Source: Epsilonproteobacteria bacterium UBA6211 (GTDB lineage: Bacteria > Campylobacterota > Campylobacteria > Campylobacterales > Arcobacteraceae). From it: 37,014 bases of DNA. The stretch spans positions 1 through 37,014 of the forward strand of contig DISL01000118.1 of assembly GCA_002421845.1 (NCBI GenBank). The letters run 5' to 3'. The notes below the pieces were generated by a model. It searched no databases, was not told where the DNA came from, and saw only the letters and a list, made by a program, of their open reading frames with translations. Shown here one piece after another: positions 1 through 8,905 of the stretch. The translations under genes were made by a program, and so were the position numbers. How positions within the stretch are numbered: position 1 is the stretch's first letter; each line of letters opens with the position of its first letter.

Positions 1-2
1 TT

Positions 3-638
3 GAAACACTAAGTAAATTTTCTAATATTATAATATCTATAGATTCAGCCAATAAAGATACTTTTGAAACATATCGAAGCGGTGGGAATTTTAATAAAAT
101 AATAGAAAACATCAAACAAGTCATACAATATAAAAAAGATGGATTGCTTAATAATACTACATTTAGAATCAATAGTGTACTTACACATCTAAACTATCAA
201 GAGATAGAAGATATATATAAATTAGCATGTGAATTAGAGGTGTATAAACTTGAATTTGTAGAGGTTGAAAATTGGTATATCGAAAGTCAACAGGAGTATT
301 TACCGTCATTGGACTTTATTAAAGAATCAAGAAAAGTATCTCCTAGTATAAAATATAAGATTGATGTATTATCGACAACAGATATGCCTATAAGAGTTGG
401 GCATATACAAAGTAGCCCAAGAAAAAGTACATGTAATTGGCCGTTTAATAATGTTTTCATAACAGTTGATGGATTTGTAACACCTTGTTGTATAAGAATG
501 GATCCAAATGTATTTAATTTTGGTAATATTTATGAAAATAATTTCTCGGATATATGGAATGGAGATAAATATGTTTCTTTTAGAGAGGCTAATTTAACCA
601 ATCTAACAAATATTGTTTGTGATAATTGCCCTAATTAG
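3..638 (+). CDS. Radical SAM/SPASM protein, C-terminal part
   Basis: The reading frame is open from base 3, so the 5' part, with the CxxxCxxC cluster motif of radical SAM enzymes, lies outside the window. The visible start matches the middle of a radical SAM barrel (a SIDSAN segment followed by TFETYRSGGNFNKIIENIK). The C-terminus is a SPASM-type auxiliary cluster region: a Cys before WPF, then VTPCC, then the terminal CDNCPN. SPASM proteins modify peptides, sugars or cofactors. The target cannot be told here, but similar proteins occur in polysaccharide loci. It is the only plus-strand gene on this side, and its stop abuts the stop of the minus-strand glycosyltransferase with no gap. Family call is firm; role unknown. 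Confidence 0.85.
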   Translation, partial: ETLSKFSNIIISIDSANKDTFETYRSGGNFNKIIENIKQVIQYKKDGLLNNTTFRINSVLTHLNYQEIEDIYKLACELEVYKLEFVEVENWYIESQQEYLPSLDFIKESRKVSPSIKYKIDVLSTTDMPIRVGHIQSSPRKSTCNWPFNNVFITVDGFVTPCCIRMDPNVFNFGNIYENNFSDIWNGDKYVSFREANLTNLTNIVCDNCPN

Positions 639-1913
639 TCATACTTTATTATTTAATGTATTTGATATTGTTATAAATTGTGTGTCTATTCCATGATGCT
701 TCAATAGGGCAATAATAGCATTATAAGAACTTATGGATGCAATACAAATAGGCATCTTAGAATTGACATTACCGATATGAATAATCTTAATATTATCTAT
801 TTTATCACCTGCCTTAACTATATCACTTGTAATATAATAATCAACATTAATTCTATTATCATTTAATGTTTTGTTTAACATTATAGCAAAATCATTTGTA
901 CCGAATATTGATATTGCTTGTATATTATTAGATTTAACACTCTCTACTATATCATGAACAGCTACATCTCTTAAATAATTATATTTCATATAGGGAATAT
1001 TGAAAACAATGTGTTTTAAAACTATATAACACCACTTTAAGAAAAACTTATTGTTAGACGGTCTTTTGTTTAACGGTGTAAAAAGTTCCATAAAATGTAG
1101 AACCAGTTTGGTGTATAAAGATTTATATCTAGCATACATGTCAAGCTTTGTTAGAATATGTTTTATTCTTTTTAGCACAAATATAACATCGTTATATTTT
1201 TTATAATAGCTTATGAAATTATTGTTTTTTGTTATTGATTGTGAATGTTTGTAATATACCAATCCTAATTCGGTATATGTGGAAATTTTCATTGCCTTAT
1301 TTGATGAAAAAAGCATGATATTCCATAATAAATCATCATACATATTAAGATGAAATTTTTCATCTTCAAAATAGTGAAATATATTAGTAGCTAAGTCTCT
1401 TTTTACCAACTGATTACAGGTAATAGACCATATCCATGCATTTGTTCTACCATTTAATATTTGATAAATGACTTCGTCATTATTTAAAAGTTGGTCTTTC
1501 AAAAAGAAATTTTCTTCTTCAATCCATTGGTAACCATTCTCGTCTTGTTGTAAAACATTAAACATAACTATATCAAGATTCTCGATTTTGGCTTTATTAT
1601 AAGCTTTGGTATATATATCATTTACTACCCAATCATCTGGATCCAAGAAAGTCACATATTCACCTGTAGCATTTAGTACGCCGGTATAACACCTACTAAA
1701 AAAAGACCCTCTATTTTGTGTATGTTGAATATATTTAATTGATTTCTTAGTATTTTTATACTCATTGACTATGTCAGAACAATTACCATTGGATGCGTCA
1801 TCTACAACTACAATTTCTATATTATCTTCTGACATTGCGTTAATACTATCCAAAGCCATTTTTAAAAACCGTTCAGTGCGATAAACAGGTATTATTACAG
1901 ATATATTTGTCAT
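639..1913 (-). CDS. GT2 glycosyltransferase with C-terminal PglD-N-like domain
   Basis: A family 2 glycosyltransferase of 424 aa. The N-terminus has the GT-A fold signature: SVIIPVY at residues 5-11, VVVDDAS near 35-41, and the metal-binding FLDPDDW at 89-95. It should transfer a sugar from a nucleotide donor at the cytoplasmic face. After a linker, residues about 330-424 form a second Rossmann-like domain: SIFGTNDFAIML, a strand ending in YYITSD, and a late CIASISSYN strand. This resembles the sugar-nucleotide-binding N-domain of PglD and recurs in the next two-domain genes. It is the last gene of the minus-strand run, 15 bp after the next GT2 gene. Acceptor and donor cannot be read from sequence. 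Confidence 0.85.
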   Translation of the reverse strand: MTNISVIIPVYRTERFLKMALDSINAMSEDNIEIVVVDDASNGNCSDIVNEYKNTKKSIKYIQHTQNRGSFFSRCYTGVLNATGEYVTFLDPDDWVVNDIYTKAYNKAKIENLDIVMFNVLQQDENGYQWIEEENFFLKDQLLNNDEVIYQILNGRTNAWIWSITCNQLVKRDLATNIFHYFEDEKFHLNMYDDLLWNIMLFSSNKAMKISTYTELGLVYYKHSQSITKNNNFISYYKKYNDVIFVLKRIKHILTKLDMYARYKSLYTKLVLHFMELFTPLNKRPSNNKFFLKWCYIVLKHIVFNIPYMKYNYLRDVAVHDIVESVKSNNIQAISIFGTNDFAIMLNKTLNDNRINVDYYITSDIVKAGDKIDNIKIIHIGNVNSKMPICIASISSYNAIIALLKHHGIDTQFITISNTLNNKV

Positions 1914-1928
1914 AAATGTTTTCCAATT

Positions 1929-3011
1929 TTACAAGCTAATAATATTAATATTTTCATTTAGTTGATATACATTAGCCATTTCTTGTATTGACTTTTGTAT
2001 TTCGTTGTATGATGCAGCTGAAGCTATTAAAAAAGTATTCTCACCTTTTTCAAGTGCTTGAACAAGCGTTACTATATTAATACCATATTTTGTCTTTTGT
2101 TCCAATTTGATATTAGAATCTATTAAATAGTTTATCTTAATATTTAATGCTTTTATTAATGGATATAAAGATTCAAACACGATTCCTGAACCATATATAG
2201 ATAATTGCTTGATACCAGAATTCAGTAACTTTTTTTCTAAAAACTTTATCGGAAGATATGTATAAGACTGATTGACTCTTATACCATAAATTCGGAACAA
2301 ATGTTGTTGTCGATGGAATCGATTCATTAAATATTTGTATCTTTTATAAAATTTGAAGTATCCTCTGAATTTAGTTTTAGAATTTGTAGATATTCTATTA
2401 ATATTACTAGAACAATGTATTATTTGTGTTATATCTTCTATTACCTTGACTTTACCGTATTTAAGCATTAGTCTCATCCACATATCATAATCTTGACAAG
2501 CACTAAATCCTATGTCATAATAACCAACTTCTTGAAATCTACTTTTTTCTACTAAGGCTTGATTCATTAACGTATTATTTGTTAACATATCTTCTATTGA
2601 TACTATGTTAGGTATTTTTACAAATTGTTTTACACCATCTTCTATTAGTAAATTATGTGACGTAATAAAGGCAAAACTATCATCATAATTATGCACTAAT
2701 AATTCAATTCTTTGCGGTAAGAACTCATCATCATCATCAAGCCCGGCTATAAATCTTCCTTTTGCAGATTGAATCCCTTTATTTCTTGACACATTAGCAC
2801 CGCTTCGTATATTATTTTTAATATATTTTATTCTCTTATCCATTATCATCAAATTTCTTACGATATGTTCTGTACAATCTGTGGAAGCATCATCTACGAT
2901 AATAATCTCAAGATTATTGTAAGTTTGATTTATCGCCGATTCAATAGCTCTAGGTAATATATCACAACGATTACATGTTGTTATAATTATTGAAACTAGA
3001 TTATTTATCAT
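1929..3011 (-). CDS. GT2 glycosyltransferase with C-terminal PglD-N-like domain
   Basis: A second family 2 glycosyltransferase, 360 aa. Residues 6-12 (VSIIITT), 38-43 (IVDDAS) and the acidic GLDDDDEFL at 90-98 are the nucleotide- and metal-binding motifs. WMRLMLKYG near 180 is the usual region following the acceptor site. Residues about 265-360 again make a Rossmann-like module: SIYGSGIVFESL, NYLIDS, and a late strand FLIASAASYN. The start overlaps the stop of the upstream gene by ATGA (3008-3011), so translation is probably coupled. It is paralogous in architecture to the gene at 639-1913, although the two catalytic domains are clearly diverged. Probably acts in sequential addition of sugars to a surface or flagellar glycan. 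Confidence 0.85.
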   Translation of the reverse strand: MINNLVSIIITTCNRCDILPRAIESAINQTYNNLEIIIVDDASTDCTEHIVRNLMIMDKRIKYIKNNIRSGANVSRNKGIQSAKGRFIAGLDDDDEFLPQRIELLVHNYDDSFAFITSHNLLIEDGVKQFVKIPNIVSIEDMLTNNTLMNQALVEKSRFQEVGYYDIGFSACQDYDMWMRLMLKYGKVKVIEDITQIIHCSSNINRISTNSKTKFRGYFKFYKRYKYLMNRFHRQQHLFRIYGIRVNQSYTYLPIKFLEKKLLNSGIKQLSIYGSGIVFESLYPLIKALNIKINYLIDSNIKLEQKTKYGINIVTLVQALEKGENTFLIASAASYNEIQKSIQEMANVYQLNENINIISL

Positions 3012-4402
3012 AAAACCTCTATCTCATTTAATATATTTCTAATTGCATTATCGGAATAATCAAGAAAATATTCACTCTTTGTAGTATTTATATTGTCACT
3101 ATAATATTTCATGCATTCAGCATCATTAAACAATCTTTCTAAATTATCCAATGCTTGTTCAATATTTTTAACTTCAATAGCCACATTTTCTTTCGCAAGA
3201 TTAGGCTCATAATGTGGCATAGCCGTATTGTTAAAAATAACAGGTATTATATCATATGCCAATGATTCAAGTAATACCGTTGAATGTATAGCAACAGAAA
3301 CTTGAATCTGTTGTAATACCTCATCTAGCGTATAATGCTCTGGATGCATAAATTTCACATTACCCAATTTCTTTAATCGTATCTCTATTGATTCTTCAAT
3401 ATTATGTCCAGGATGTTGTCTTATTATAACTCCTATATCAGCATTTTTCTTTGCAAAAGTATATGCACATTCCAGCAGTTCAAAATACTCATTTTCTCCA
3501 AACATAACAGAGGCACTGTAGTGTTGTAAGAAAAACCCTACATTACTTGACTTAGTCATTGTTTTATCTATTGCCTCTAAAATATGTGACCCTGTGGCTA
3601 TAAATTTCTGTTTTGGATTATATGGTAATAAAAGTTGACTAAATTTATTACCCCAAGTCAAGAACTTATCATAATGCATATTTCTAAAACCTACATGATA
3701 CACAGGACTCCAACCTTGTTGAATACATATACATTCTACATTAAGTGTTTTACCAATTAAATTATAAATTTCTCCGCTATGTAAATTACCTTCAGGTACT
3801 ATTATTTTATATGGTTTAATCTGTTTTACTATTTCAAGGTTTATTCTAAAATCAGTCCATAATGTGTCTATATCAAAATGTACATTATTATCTATATACT
3901 TATAATTAACACTCACATATTTAAAATCATAACTTTTACATAATTCTACGGCATCATAATCCAAATTTAATAAAATGCAACAACAATCATCCATTTTATT
4001 TATAATATTTGAAAAATATCTAATAAATTTTGCATGAGGTATCAGGAATACATATTTATAATGTTTCATCCCGTTAATTTCTAAATCTAAATTACTATCT
4101 ATATTTTTGTCTACAAGATTTGGAGTAAACTCAAAATGTATGTTAGGATACATATATATTAATATTTCCCTAACTGTATCATTATTCAGCTCTATCTTAA
4201 CTTTACAATTATTTGTAGATATAGCATTTTTAATAATATCTCTAATTTGTGTTTTACTACGCATTATAAAGTAAATAAATCTAGCAAAAGCTACACTGAA
4301 ATTTATTCCATTTTTAGTAAAATGGTTGTCACCTTTTACTAATATATATTTCTCAATTCCATCTGTAATTCTTAACCAATGATTATAATTAAATTCTTTC
4401 AA
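3008..4402 (-). CDS. GT-B-like polysaccharide biosynthesis protein
   Basis: A 464 aa soluble protein that I can place only loosely. The second half has features of GT-B or CDP-glycerol transferase / capsule-type glycosyltransferases: IIVPEGNLHSGE, ICIQQGW, a WGNKF segment, then VIIRQHPGHN, a metal- or phosphate-site-like Arg-Gln-His-Pro, and VAIHSTVLLESLAYDIIPVIF, which resembles the conserved donor-binding helix of UDP-sugar epimerase/GT-B folds. The N-terminal 150 residues are not recognisable. No membrane segment or signal peptide is evident. It sits 17 bp after the methyltransferase gene and overlaps the following GT2 by four bases, so it belongs to the same assembly operon. A transferase role is inferred; substrate unknown. 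Confidence 0.6.
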   Translation of the reverse strand: MKEFNYNHWLRITDGIEKYILVKGDNHFTKNGINFSVAFARFIYFIMRSKTQIRDIIKNAISTNNCKVKIELNNDTVREILIYMYPNIHFEFTPNLVDKNIDSNLDLEINGMKHYKYVFLIPHAKFIRYFSNIINKMDDCCCILLNLDYDAVELCKSYDFKYVSVNYKYIDNNVHFDIDTLWTDFRINLEIVKQIKPYKIIVPEGNLHSGEIYNLIGKTLNVECICIQQGWSPVYHVGFRNMHYDKFLTWGNKFSQLLLPYNPKQKFIATGSHILEAIDKTMTKSSNVGFFLQHYSASVMFGENEYFELLECAYTFAKKNADIGVIIRQHPGHNIEESIEIRLKKLGNVKFMHPEHYTLDEVLQQIQVSVAIHSTVLLESLAYDIIPVIFNNTAMPHYEPNLAKENVAIEVKNIEQALDNLERLFNDAECMKYYSDNINTTKSEYFLDYSDNAIRNILNEIEVL

Positions 4403-4419
4403 GTCATATCCTACATCTG

Positions 4420-5604
4420 TTATTTAATAATATTAAAGTACATACCTATCCGTTTATGATGAGGTTTCTCAATGTTACAATCTAATTTTATATGACTATT
4501 TCCAAAATCAGATACTTCAACATTTGAAAATCCAATTTGTTTCGTTATCGCTACAAATTTGTCATAATCCCATTGATTTTTATGCCACGTAATAAATTCA
4601 TGTCTTCTATATTTTGATGATAAAGTTTTATTAAACACCCAATTAATAAATTCTTCTTTTGATTGTTCTAATACATTGTTTTTCACATCATCTGAATCTA
4701 TTTCAGGTGCAGGTCCACAATAATAATTTGGTAACATAAGTCTATTATGATAGCACACTCTCGGAGGGGTGGAGTTTATATTTTCAAGATGAGGATAGTA
4801 AACAATTTCTATATCCATATTATCTAACTGTGAAATATAAGATATTAATAAAGACTCCATATTTATTGGGACATTAAATCTTTGCCACGTTTCGTAGTTA
4901 TCATTATTTGGATTATAAAAGAAATTAAAATCATTATTCTTATATTTATCAATATATAGACTAAAATTAGGAACTACTATTCTTAACACTGAACCTTTCT
5001 TCATAACTCTATAAATCTCATTTAGTAGATTATATGCAACCTCATCTGTAATGTGTTCAAAAAACATTGATGAATAAACAAAATTTATACTATCATCTTT
5101 AAAAGGCAATTTAGTGTTGGCATCAATTATAAATCCATCTTGGTAATCACCTGTCCACCATCCAATCTGATTTGCTCCGAAGCCGGAACCTATATTGAGA
5201 TATTTATATCCCAATAACTTATTTAAAAAATCAATCATAGATGTCTTTACGGTATCGATATAATACTTAAATCTAGAATTTAATTTTATATAAATTCTTT
5301 CAAGCAAAGTGAAAGGTTTTAACATAATGATTTTATCGGCAGGGACATTTAAAACTTCAACTAAATATTTACTTATATGCTCCCTATTGGTATCCATTAC
5401 CGTAATTAAAACTATGTCATATTCAATATTACATAATTCGTTTGGAGGGTATACATTATTAGATTTATTTATAGCATTTACATTTCTATCAATTATCCCG
5501 ACAACTTTATCGCCTAATTCATTTATAATTTTCCTACCTATAAGTCCATTGCCATATACAACAATTTTACTATACGGTTCTAAATTTCTCATAATATTCA
5601 TCAT
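4420..5604 (-). CDS. SAM methyltransferase with N-terminal PglD-N-like Rossmann domain
   Basis: A two-domain protein of 394 aa. Residues 10-105 make a nucleotide- or sugar-nucleotide-binding-like module: IVVYGNGLIG (14-23), VVGIIDRN and IVLITVMDTN. Residues about 130-300 are a class I SAM-dependent methyltransferase: YLNIGSGFGANQIGWW as the SAM-binding loop, IIDANTKLPF, and SSMFFEHITD, with VMKKGSVLRIVVPNF downstream, as in Methyltransf_11 proteins. It probably methylates a sugar or glycan, and the extra N-domain could hold the substrate. The start has two tandem ATG codons with AAGGAAG about 10 bases upstream. It opens the last block of the run after a 94 bp gap, which may hold a promoter, though no convincing one was found. 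Confidence 0.78.
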   Translation of the reverse strand: MMNIMRNLEPYSKIVVYGNGLIGRKIINELGDKVVGIIDRNVNAINKSNNVYPPNELCNIEYDIVLITVMDTNREHISKYLVEVLNVPADKIIMLKPFTLLERIYIKLNSRFKYYIDTVKTSMIDFLNKLLGYKYLNIGSGFGANQIGWWTGDYQDGFIIDANTKLPFKDDSINFVYSSMFFEHITDEVAYNLLNEIYRVMKKGSVLRIVVPNFSLYIDKYKNNDFNFFYNPNNDNYETWQRFNVPINMESLLISYISQLDNMDIEIVYYPHLENINSTPPRVCYHNRLMLPNYYCGPAPEIDSDDVKNNVLEQSKEEFINWVFNKTLSSKYRRHEFITWHKNQWDYDKFVAITKQIGFSNVEVSDFGNSHIKLDCNIEKPHHKRIGMYFNIIK

Positions 5605-5698
5605 ATCTTAATAACTTCCTTTTATAGCTTAACTTATTTTAATCAAAGGTTTATAATTCAAGCTTTTATTAAAGAAAAATCAAAATAACAACTTAAAT

Positions 5699-6523
5699 CT
5701 ACCAAACACTTCTCCCTCCATCCATATTTAAAGTAGCACCGTTCATATAACTACTTGCATCACTACATAAAAATAGAATCGTTGCTTCATATTCATCTAT
5801 GTTTGCCATTCTTCCTAGAGGGATTAATTTAGAAATACGATTTGTAAAATCTTCAGAGTGATTGTTATATACACCACCTGGAGCAAAAGCATTACATCTT
5901 ATCCCTTTATGTGCCCAATATGTAGCTGTATATTTTGTTAATCCTATTAGTGCGTGTTTTATTACAGAATAAGTTACCGGTTTTACATTCTGTTCTTCTT
6001 CATTTAAACCTTCTTGCATATAAAGTCTTTGGTCGGGTGCAATCACCCCCAAATCAGAAGCAACATTGATAATAACCCCTTTAGAGTTTTTTGCCATTTG
6101 CGTACCGAATATTTTAGTACAAATCATAGCTCCGCTCAAACCGACGGACAATTCTAAATTCCATTGGGATAATTCAAAGTTCTCAAGGCGAGATTTATTG
6201 ATTTTACTATTCTTTTCAAACTTAGGGTCTATTGCGGCATTATTGATTAATATTGTAGGATATCTCGATAATTTATCATAAATAAACAACATTGCATTTT
6301 GTACAGATTCTTCTTTGGTTATATCGACGACAAAAGTCAATAACTTATCTCCATAATCAAGGTAGAGTGTTTTAACATCTTCCAGTGCATCTTTATTTAT
6401 ATCAAAAAGAATTACAACTGCTCCTGATTCAAGCAAAGCTTTAGCATACCTTCTCCCCAATAACCCTGCTCCACCCGTTATAATTACTATTTCGTTGTCT
6501 AATTTAAATTTATCTAGTATCAT
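5699..6523 (-). CDS. SDR oxidoreductase, PtmA-like
   Basis: A classical short-chain dehydrogenase/reductase of 274 aa. The NAD(P) loop is TGGAGLLGRRYA (residues 16-27), the NNAA motif follows near 95, and the catalytic YSVIKHA lies near 189. The C-terminus has the usual SSYMNGATLNMDGG ending. The GGAGLLGR form of the glycine motif is like that of PtmA, the oxidoreductase of the C. jejuni legionaminic/flagellin glycan locus, so it may act on a sugar or a sugar precursor. It is one of three SDRs in this cassette (also 6535 and 8123) around a second NeuB/NeuA pair. It ends before a 94 bp gap. The exact reaction is unknown; a generic sugar or acyl reductase is the alternative. Confidence 0.8.
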   Translation of the reverse strand: MILDKFKLDNEIVIITGGAGLLGRRYAKALLESGAVVILFDINKDALEDVKTLYLDYGDKLLTFVVDITKEESVQNAMLFIYDKLSRYPTILINNAAIDPKFEKNSKINKSRLENFELSQWNLELSVGLSGAMICTKIFGTQMAKNSKGVIINVASDLGVIAPDQRLYMQEGLNEEEQNVKPVTYSVIKHALIGLTKYTATYWAHKGIRCNAFAPGGVYNNHSEDFTNRISKLIPLGRMANIDEYEATILFLCSDASSYMNGATLNMDGGRSVW

Positions 6524-6534
6524 ATGCTTTCTCT

Positions 6535-7278
6535 TTATATAATTTTTCGTATTTGTCCACCATCAACAACGATGTTCGAACCTGTGATGAAATCACTTTG
6601 CTCCAAGAATAACACTGCTTTTGCAATATCTTCAGGAATAGCAAAAGTGTTTAGAGGTACGTTGTTTTTAATATAATCATCTACTTTTTTATCGTCTTCT
6701 TTCTTTTTATTATCCCAAGTACTTCCATCAAACATCACATTGCCGGGTGATACACAATTTACTCTGATTTTATATTTTGCTACTTCATAAGATAAATTCT
6801 TTGAATAGCTTATCAAAGCAGTTTTGGCACTACTATACGTCAAAGGTGCCCCAATATGTTCACAACCGGCAATAGAGCCTATAAAAACAATATGCCCACC
6901 GTATGGTTTCATATATTCTATGGAATGTAAAGAAGCAGTAACAGCGCTAAAAAAGTTTATATCAAAAATTCTTTTATACTCCTGTAAATCTGCTTCCAAA
7001 CCCAATTTACTTTTACCGCTTCCTATATTGCATACCACAAGATTAATCCTTGATTCAGTAAGAAAGATATCACTCAGACTATTTTTTAAATTCTCTTCTA
7101 AAGACAAATCAACAATCAAAGGTTTAGCATTTTGATTGTTGAATTCTAATAGTGTGTCATTAACAAGTTGTTCATTTCTACCGTTAATATACACTATATA
7201 TCCATTGTCAAGAAGCATTTTAGCGATAGCTTTTCCTATTCCTTTACTTGAGCCCGTAACTAAAGCAACTTTGTTCAT
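6535..7278 (-). CDS. SDR oxidoreductase
   Basis: A 247 aa short-chain dehydrogenase/reductase. It shows TGSSKGIGKAIA (residues 8-19), NIGSG in place of the common NNAG, the catalytic YSSAKTALISYSK near 148, and a C-terminal DFITGSNIVVDGG. It is clearly diverged from the neighbouring SDRs at 5699 and 8123 (different glycine-loop style), so these are not recent duplicates. It lies 11 bp from the next gene and 3 bp from the upstream TIM-barrel gene. It probably oxidises or reduces a hydroxyl or keto group of a sugar intermediate together with the TIM-barrel isomerase. Substrate unknown. Confidence 0.8.
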   Translation of the reverse strand: MNKVALVTGSSKGIGKAIAKMLLDNGYIVYINGRNEQLVNDTLLEFNNQNAKPLIVDLSLEENLKNSLSDIFLTESRINLVVCNIGSGKSKLGLEADLQEYKRIFDINFFSAVTASLHSIEYMKPYGGHIVFIGSIAGCEHIGAPLTYSSAKTALISYSKNLSYEVAKYKIRVNCVSPGNVMFDGSTWDNKKKEDDKKVDDYIKNNVPLNTFAIPEDIAKAVLFLEQSDFITGSNIVVDGGQIRKII

Positions 7279-7281
7279 ATT

Positions 7282-8112
7282 CTAGCCTAAATATTGATGT
7301 ATATATTTTTCGATAAAATCTTTTTGTTTTTTTACAAGTACTAAATCATCGATATACCCTTGTGCTTTTGCCGACTGCATGATAATATTACCACTGAAAT
7401 AGTATTTTACCAAATTCTTAAAAACTTTATGAAAATCGGCATTGCCTGTCCCTAGCTCTACCGAGCCTCCACCTAGTACGCGATCTTTAATATGTAAATC
7501 AGATATATACTCTCCGTAAGCTTCAAATTCTTCGTCTGGATTATAGCCTAAAGATGCGGAATTACCTATATCATAATTGACCTTTATATTTTTTGAGTCA
7601 AATCTTAAAAGAAGTTTTTTAAACATTTGCGGAGATAAATCTGTTTCAAAATTGATATAGATACCTTTTTCTTCAGCCAAAGGCAATATTCTTTGTATTG
7701 AATCAACCACTAAATCCATGTCATTGTCATTTTTAATAGACGAGTGATCTACACATGGTATAACTATATCAATCACGTCTAGTTTAGAGGCGTTATTTAT
7801 CAGCGTTTTTAAAACAGCTTCACTATTTTTTTGATGATTGGAATGAAAAGGGGCTTCCATAAAATAATCTGCACAAATTGATTTTACTCGAATTCCAGTT
7901 GCATCAATCATGGATTGTATATCTTCTATACCTTCTGTTGCCATTAAAGGATTTTTTTCAACTTCATTGTAATCTAATATAAACTCTATTTGATTAAATC
8001 CCAACTCTTTAGCAATATAAAATTCAGCTTGCCAATAATCCACAGGATGAGCCTGATAACGACTTTGATACCTAGGGAGAAGTCTTCCTTGCATTATACC
8101 TATTTGTTTCAT
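7282..8112 (-). CDS. Sugar isomerase/epimerase, xylose isomerase-like TIM barrel
   Basis: A 276 aa protein of the AP-endonuclease-2/xylose isomerase-like TIM-barrel family, which includes sugar-phosphate 3-epimerases and keto-sugar isomerases. The start at MKQIGIMQGRL is chosen because it aligns with the family start and has AAGGA seven bases upstream; a longer open frame to 8184 would run into the upstream gene. Metal-site positions are visible as INFETD, VNYDIGNS and DLHIKD. The fourth ligand, normally Glu in the last strand, appears to be Gln (GNIIMQSAKAQ). GSVELGTGNADF matches the usual xxxGxGxxDF segment. With the flanking SDRs it suggests an oxidation-epimerisation-reduction route on a sugar. 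Substrate unknown. Confidence 0.78.
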   Translation of the reverse strand: MKQIGIMQGRLLPRYQSRYQAHPVDYWQAEFYIAKELGFNQIEFILDYNEVEKNPLMATEGIEDIQSMIDATGIRVKSICADYFMEAPFHSNHQKNSEAVLKTLINNASKLDVIDIVIPCVDHSSIKNDNDMDLVVDSIQRILPLAEEKGIYINFETDLSPQMFKKLLLRFDSKNIKVNYDIGNSASLGYNPDEEFEAYGEYISDLHIKDRVLGGGSVELGTGNADFHKVFKNLVKYYFSGNIIMQSAKAQGYIDDLVLVKKQKDFIEKYIHQYLG

Positions 8113-8122
8113 TATATCATCC

Positions 8123-8905
8123 TTATTTTTTTGTCCATCCACCATCAACGCAAATCGTTTCACCCGTAATAAAACTAGAATCATCAGAAAGTAGTAATTT
8201 TAAAATACCCAATAATTCTTTTGGATGTCCAAAACGGTTTAGCATTGTTTTTTTCTTTAGACGTTCTAAAAACTCTTTATCATCTGGAGAATTATCAGAC
8301 TGTGATTCAATATTGGGGAAAGGTCCTGGTGCTATCGAATTACATCTTATGCCATATTGTCCAAAAAATGATGCTATATATCTTGTCATTGCATCTATGG
8401 CCGCTTTAGATACAGAATATATTATTGGATTAAATACACTTTTACCTTCATAAAGATTTACGTCAGGTGTTACTAATCCATACATAGATGAAATATTGAT
8501 TATGGAACCATGTATTCCTTTTTCAATCATCTTCTTACAAACAATCTGCGTAATGACCATTGGCGATAGAATACCCGATTCTAAACCATTCCTCATCATT
8601 TCAACAGAAATCATTTCAAATTTCCCGCTTGGAGTATTAAACCCTGTTTGTGTACTAAAATCATACGCATTATTGATTAATCCATAAATATCATATTTAT
8701 TAGATAATTGCTCAATAATTTCTACGGTTTGATTTATATCGTATATATCAAGACAAATATTCTCCAAAGTGAATTCGCTTAACTCTTCCAATTTTTTCAT
8801 ATCTCTGCCTAAAGCAATTATTGAATAATAGTTACTTAATTCTTTAACAAAATATCTACCAAAATAACCTGTTGCACCTGTTATTAAAACTACTTTAGTA
8901 AGCAT
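8123..8905 (-). CDS. SDR oxidoreductase, PtmA-like
   Basis: A 260 aa short-chain dehydrogenase/reductase. Visible motifs are TGATGYFGRYF (residues 9-19), NNAYD, INISSMYG, the catalytic YSVSKAAIDAMTRY, and a terminal SFITGETICVDGGW. The overall layout (a long VTPDVNLYEG segment before the catalytic Tyr) is like the SDR at 5699, which has VIAPDQRLYMQEG at the same place, so these two are probably paralogues. AAGGA is seven bases before the ATG, and the start overlaps the end of the upstream CMP-sugar synthetase gene by 11 bases. It likely works on an intermediate of the second NeuB/NeuA pathway. The reaction is not known. Confidence 0.8.
   Translation of the reverse strand: MLTKVVLITGATGYFGRYFVKELSNYYSIIALGRDMKKLEELSEFTLENICLDIYDINQTVEIIEQLSNKYDIYGLINNAYDFSTQTGFNTPSGKFEMISVEMMRNGLESGILSPMVITQIVCKKMIEKGIHGSIINISSMYGLVTPDVNLYEGKSVFNPIIYSVSKAAIDAMTRYIASFFGQYGIRCNSIAPGPFPNIESQSDNSPDDKEFLERLKKKTMLNRFGHPKELLGILKLLLSDDSSFITGETICVDGGWTKK

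Noticed and set aside
5309..5611. Plus-strand open frames opposite the minus-strand genes, such as this one
   Set aside because: They are antisense shadows with no family features or ribosome sites; the opposite strand encodes recognisable enzymes.
5605..5698. Promoter or terminator in the 94 bp gap
   Set aside because: Only weak AT-rich matches (TATAAA, TTGATT at wrong spacing) and no clear hairpin with T-run.
8113..8184. Longer start of the TIM-barrel gene at 7282
   Set aside because: It would overlap the SDR gene by over 60 bases; the ATG at 8112 has AAGGA and family alignment.
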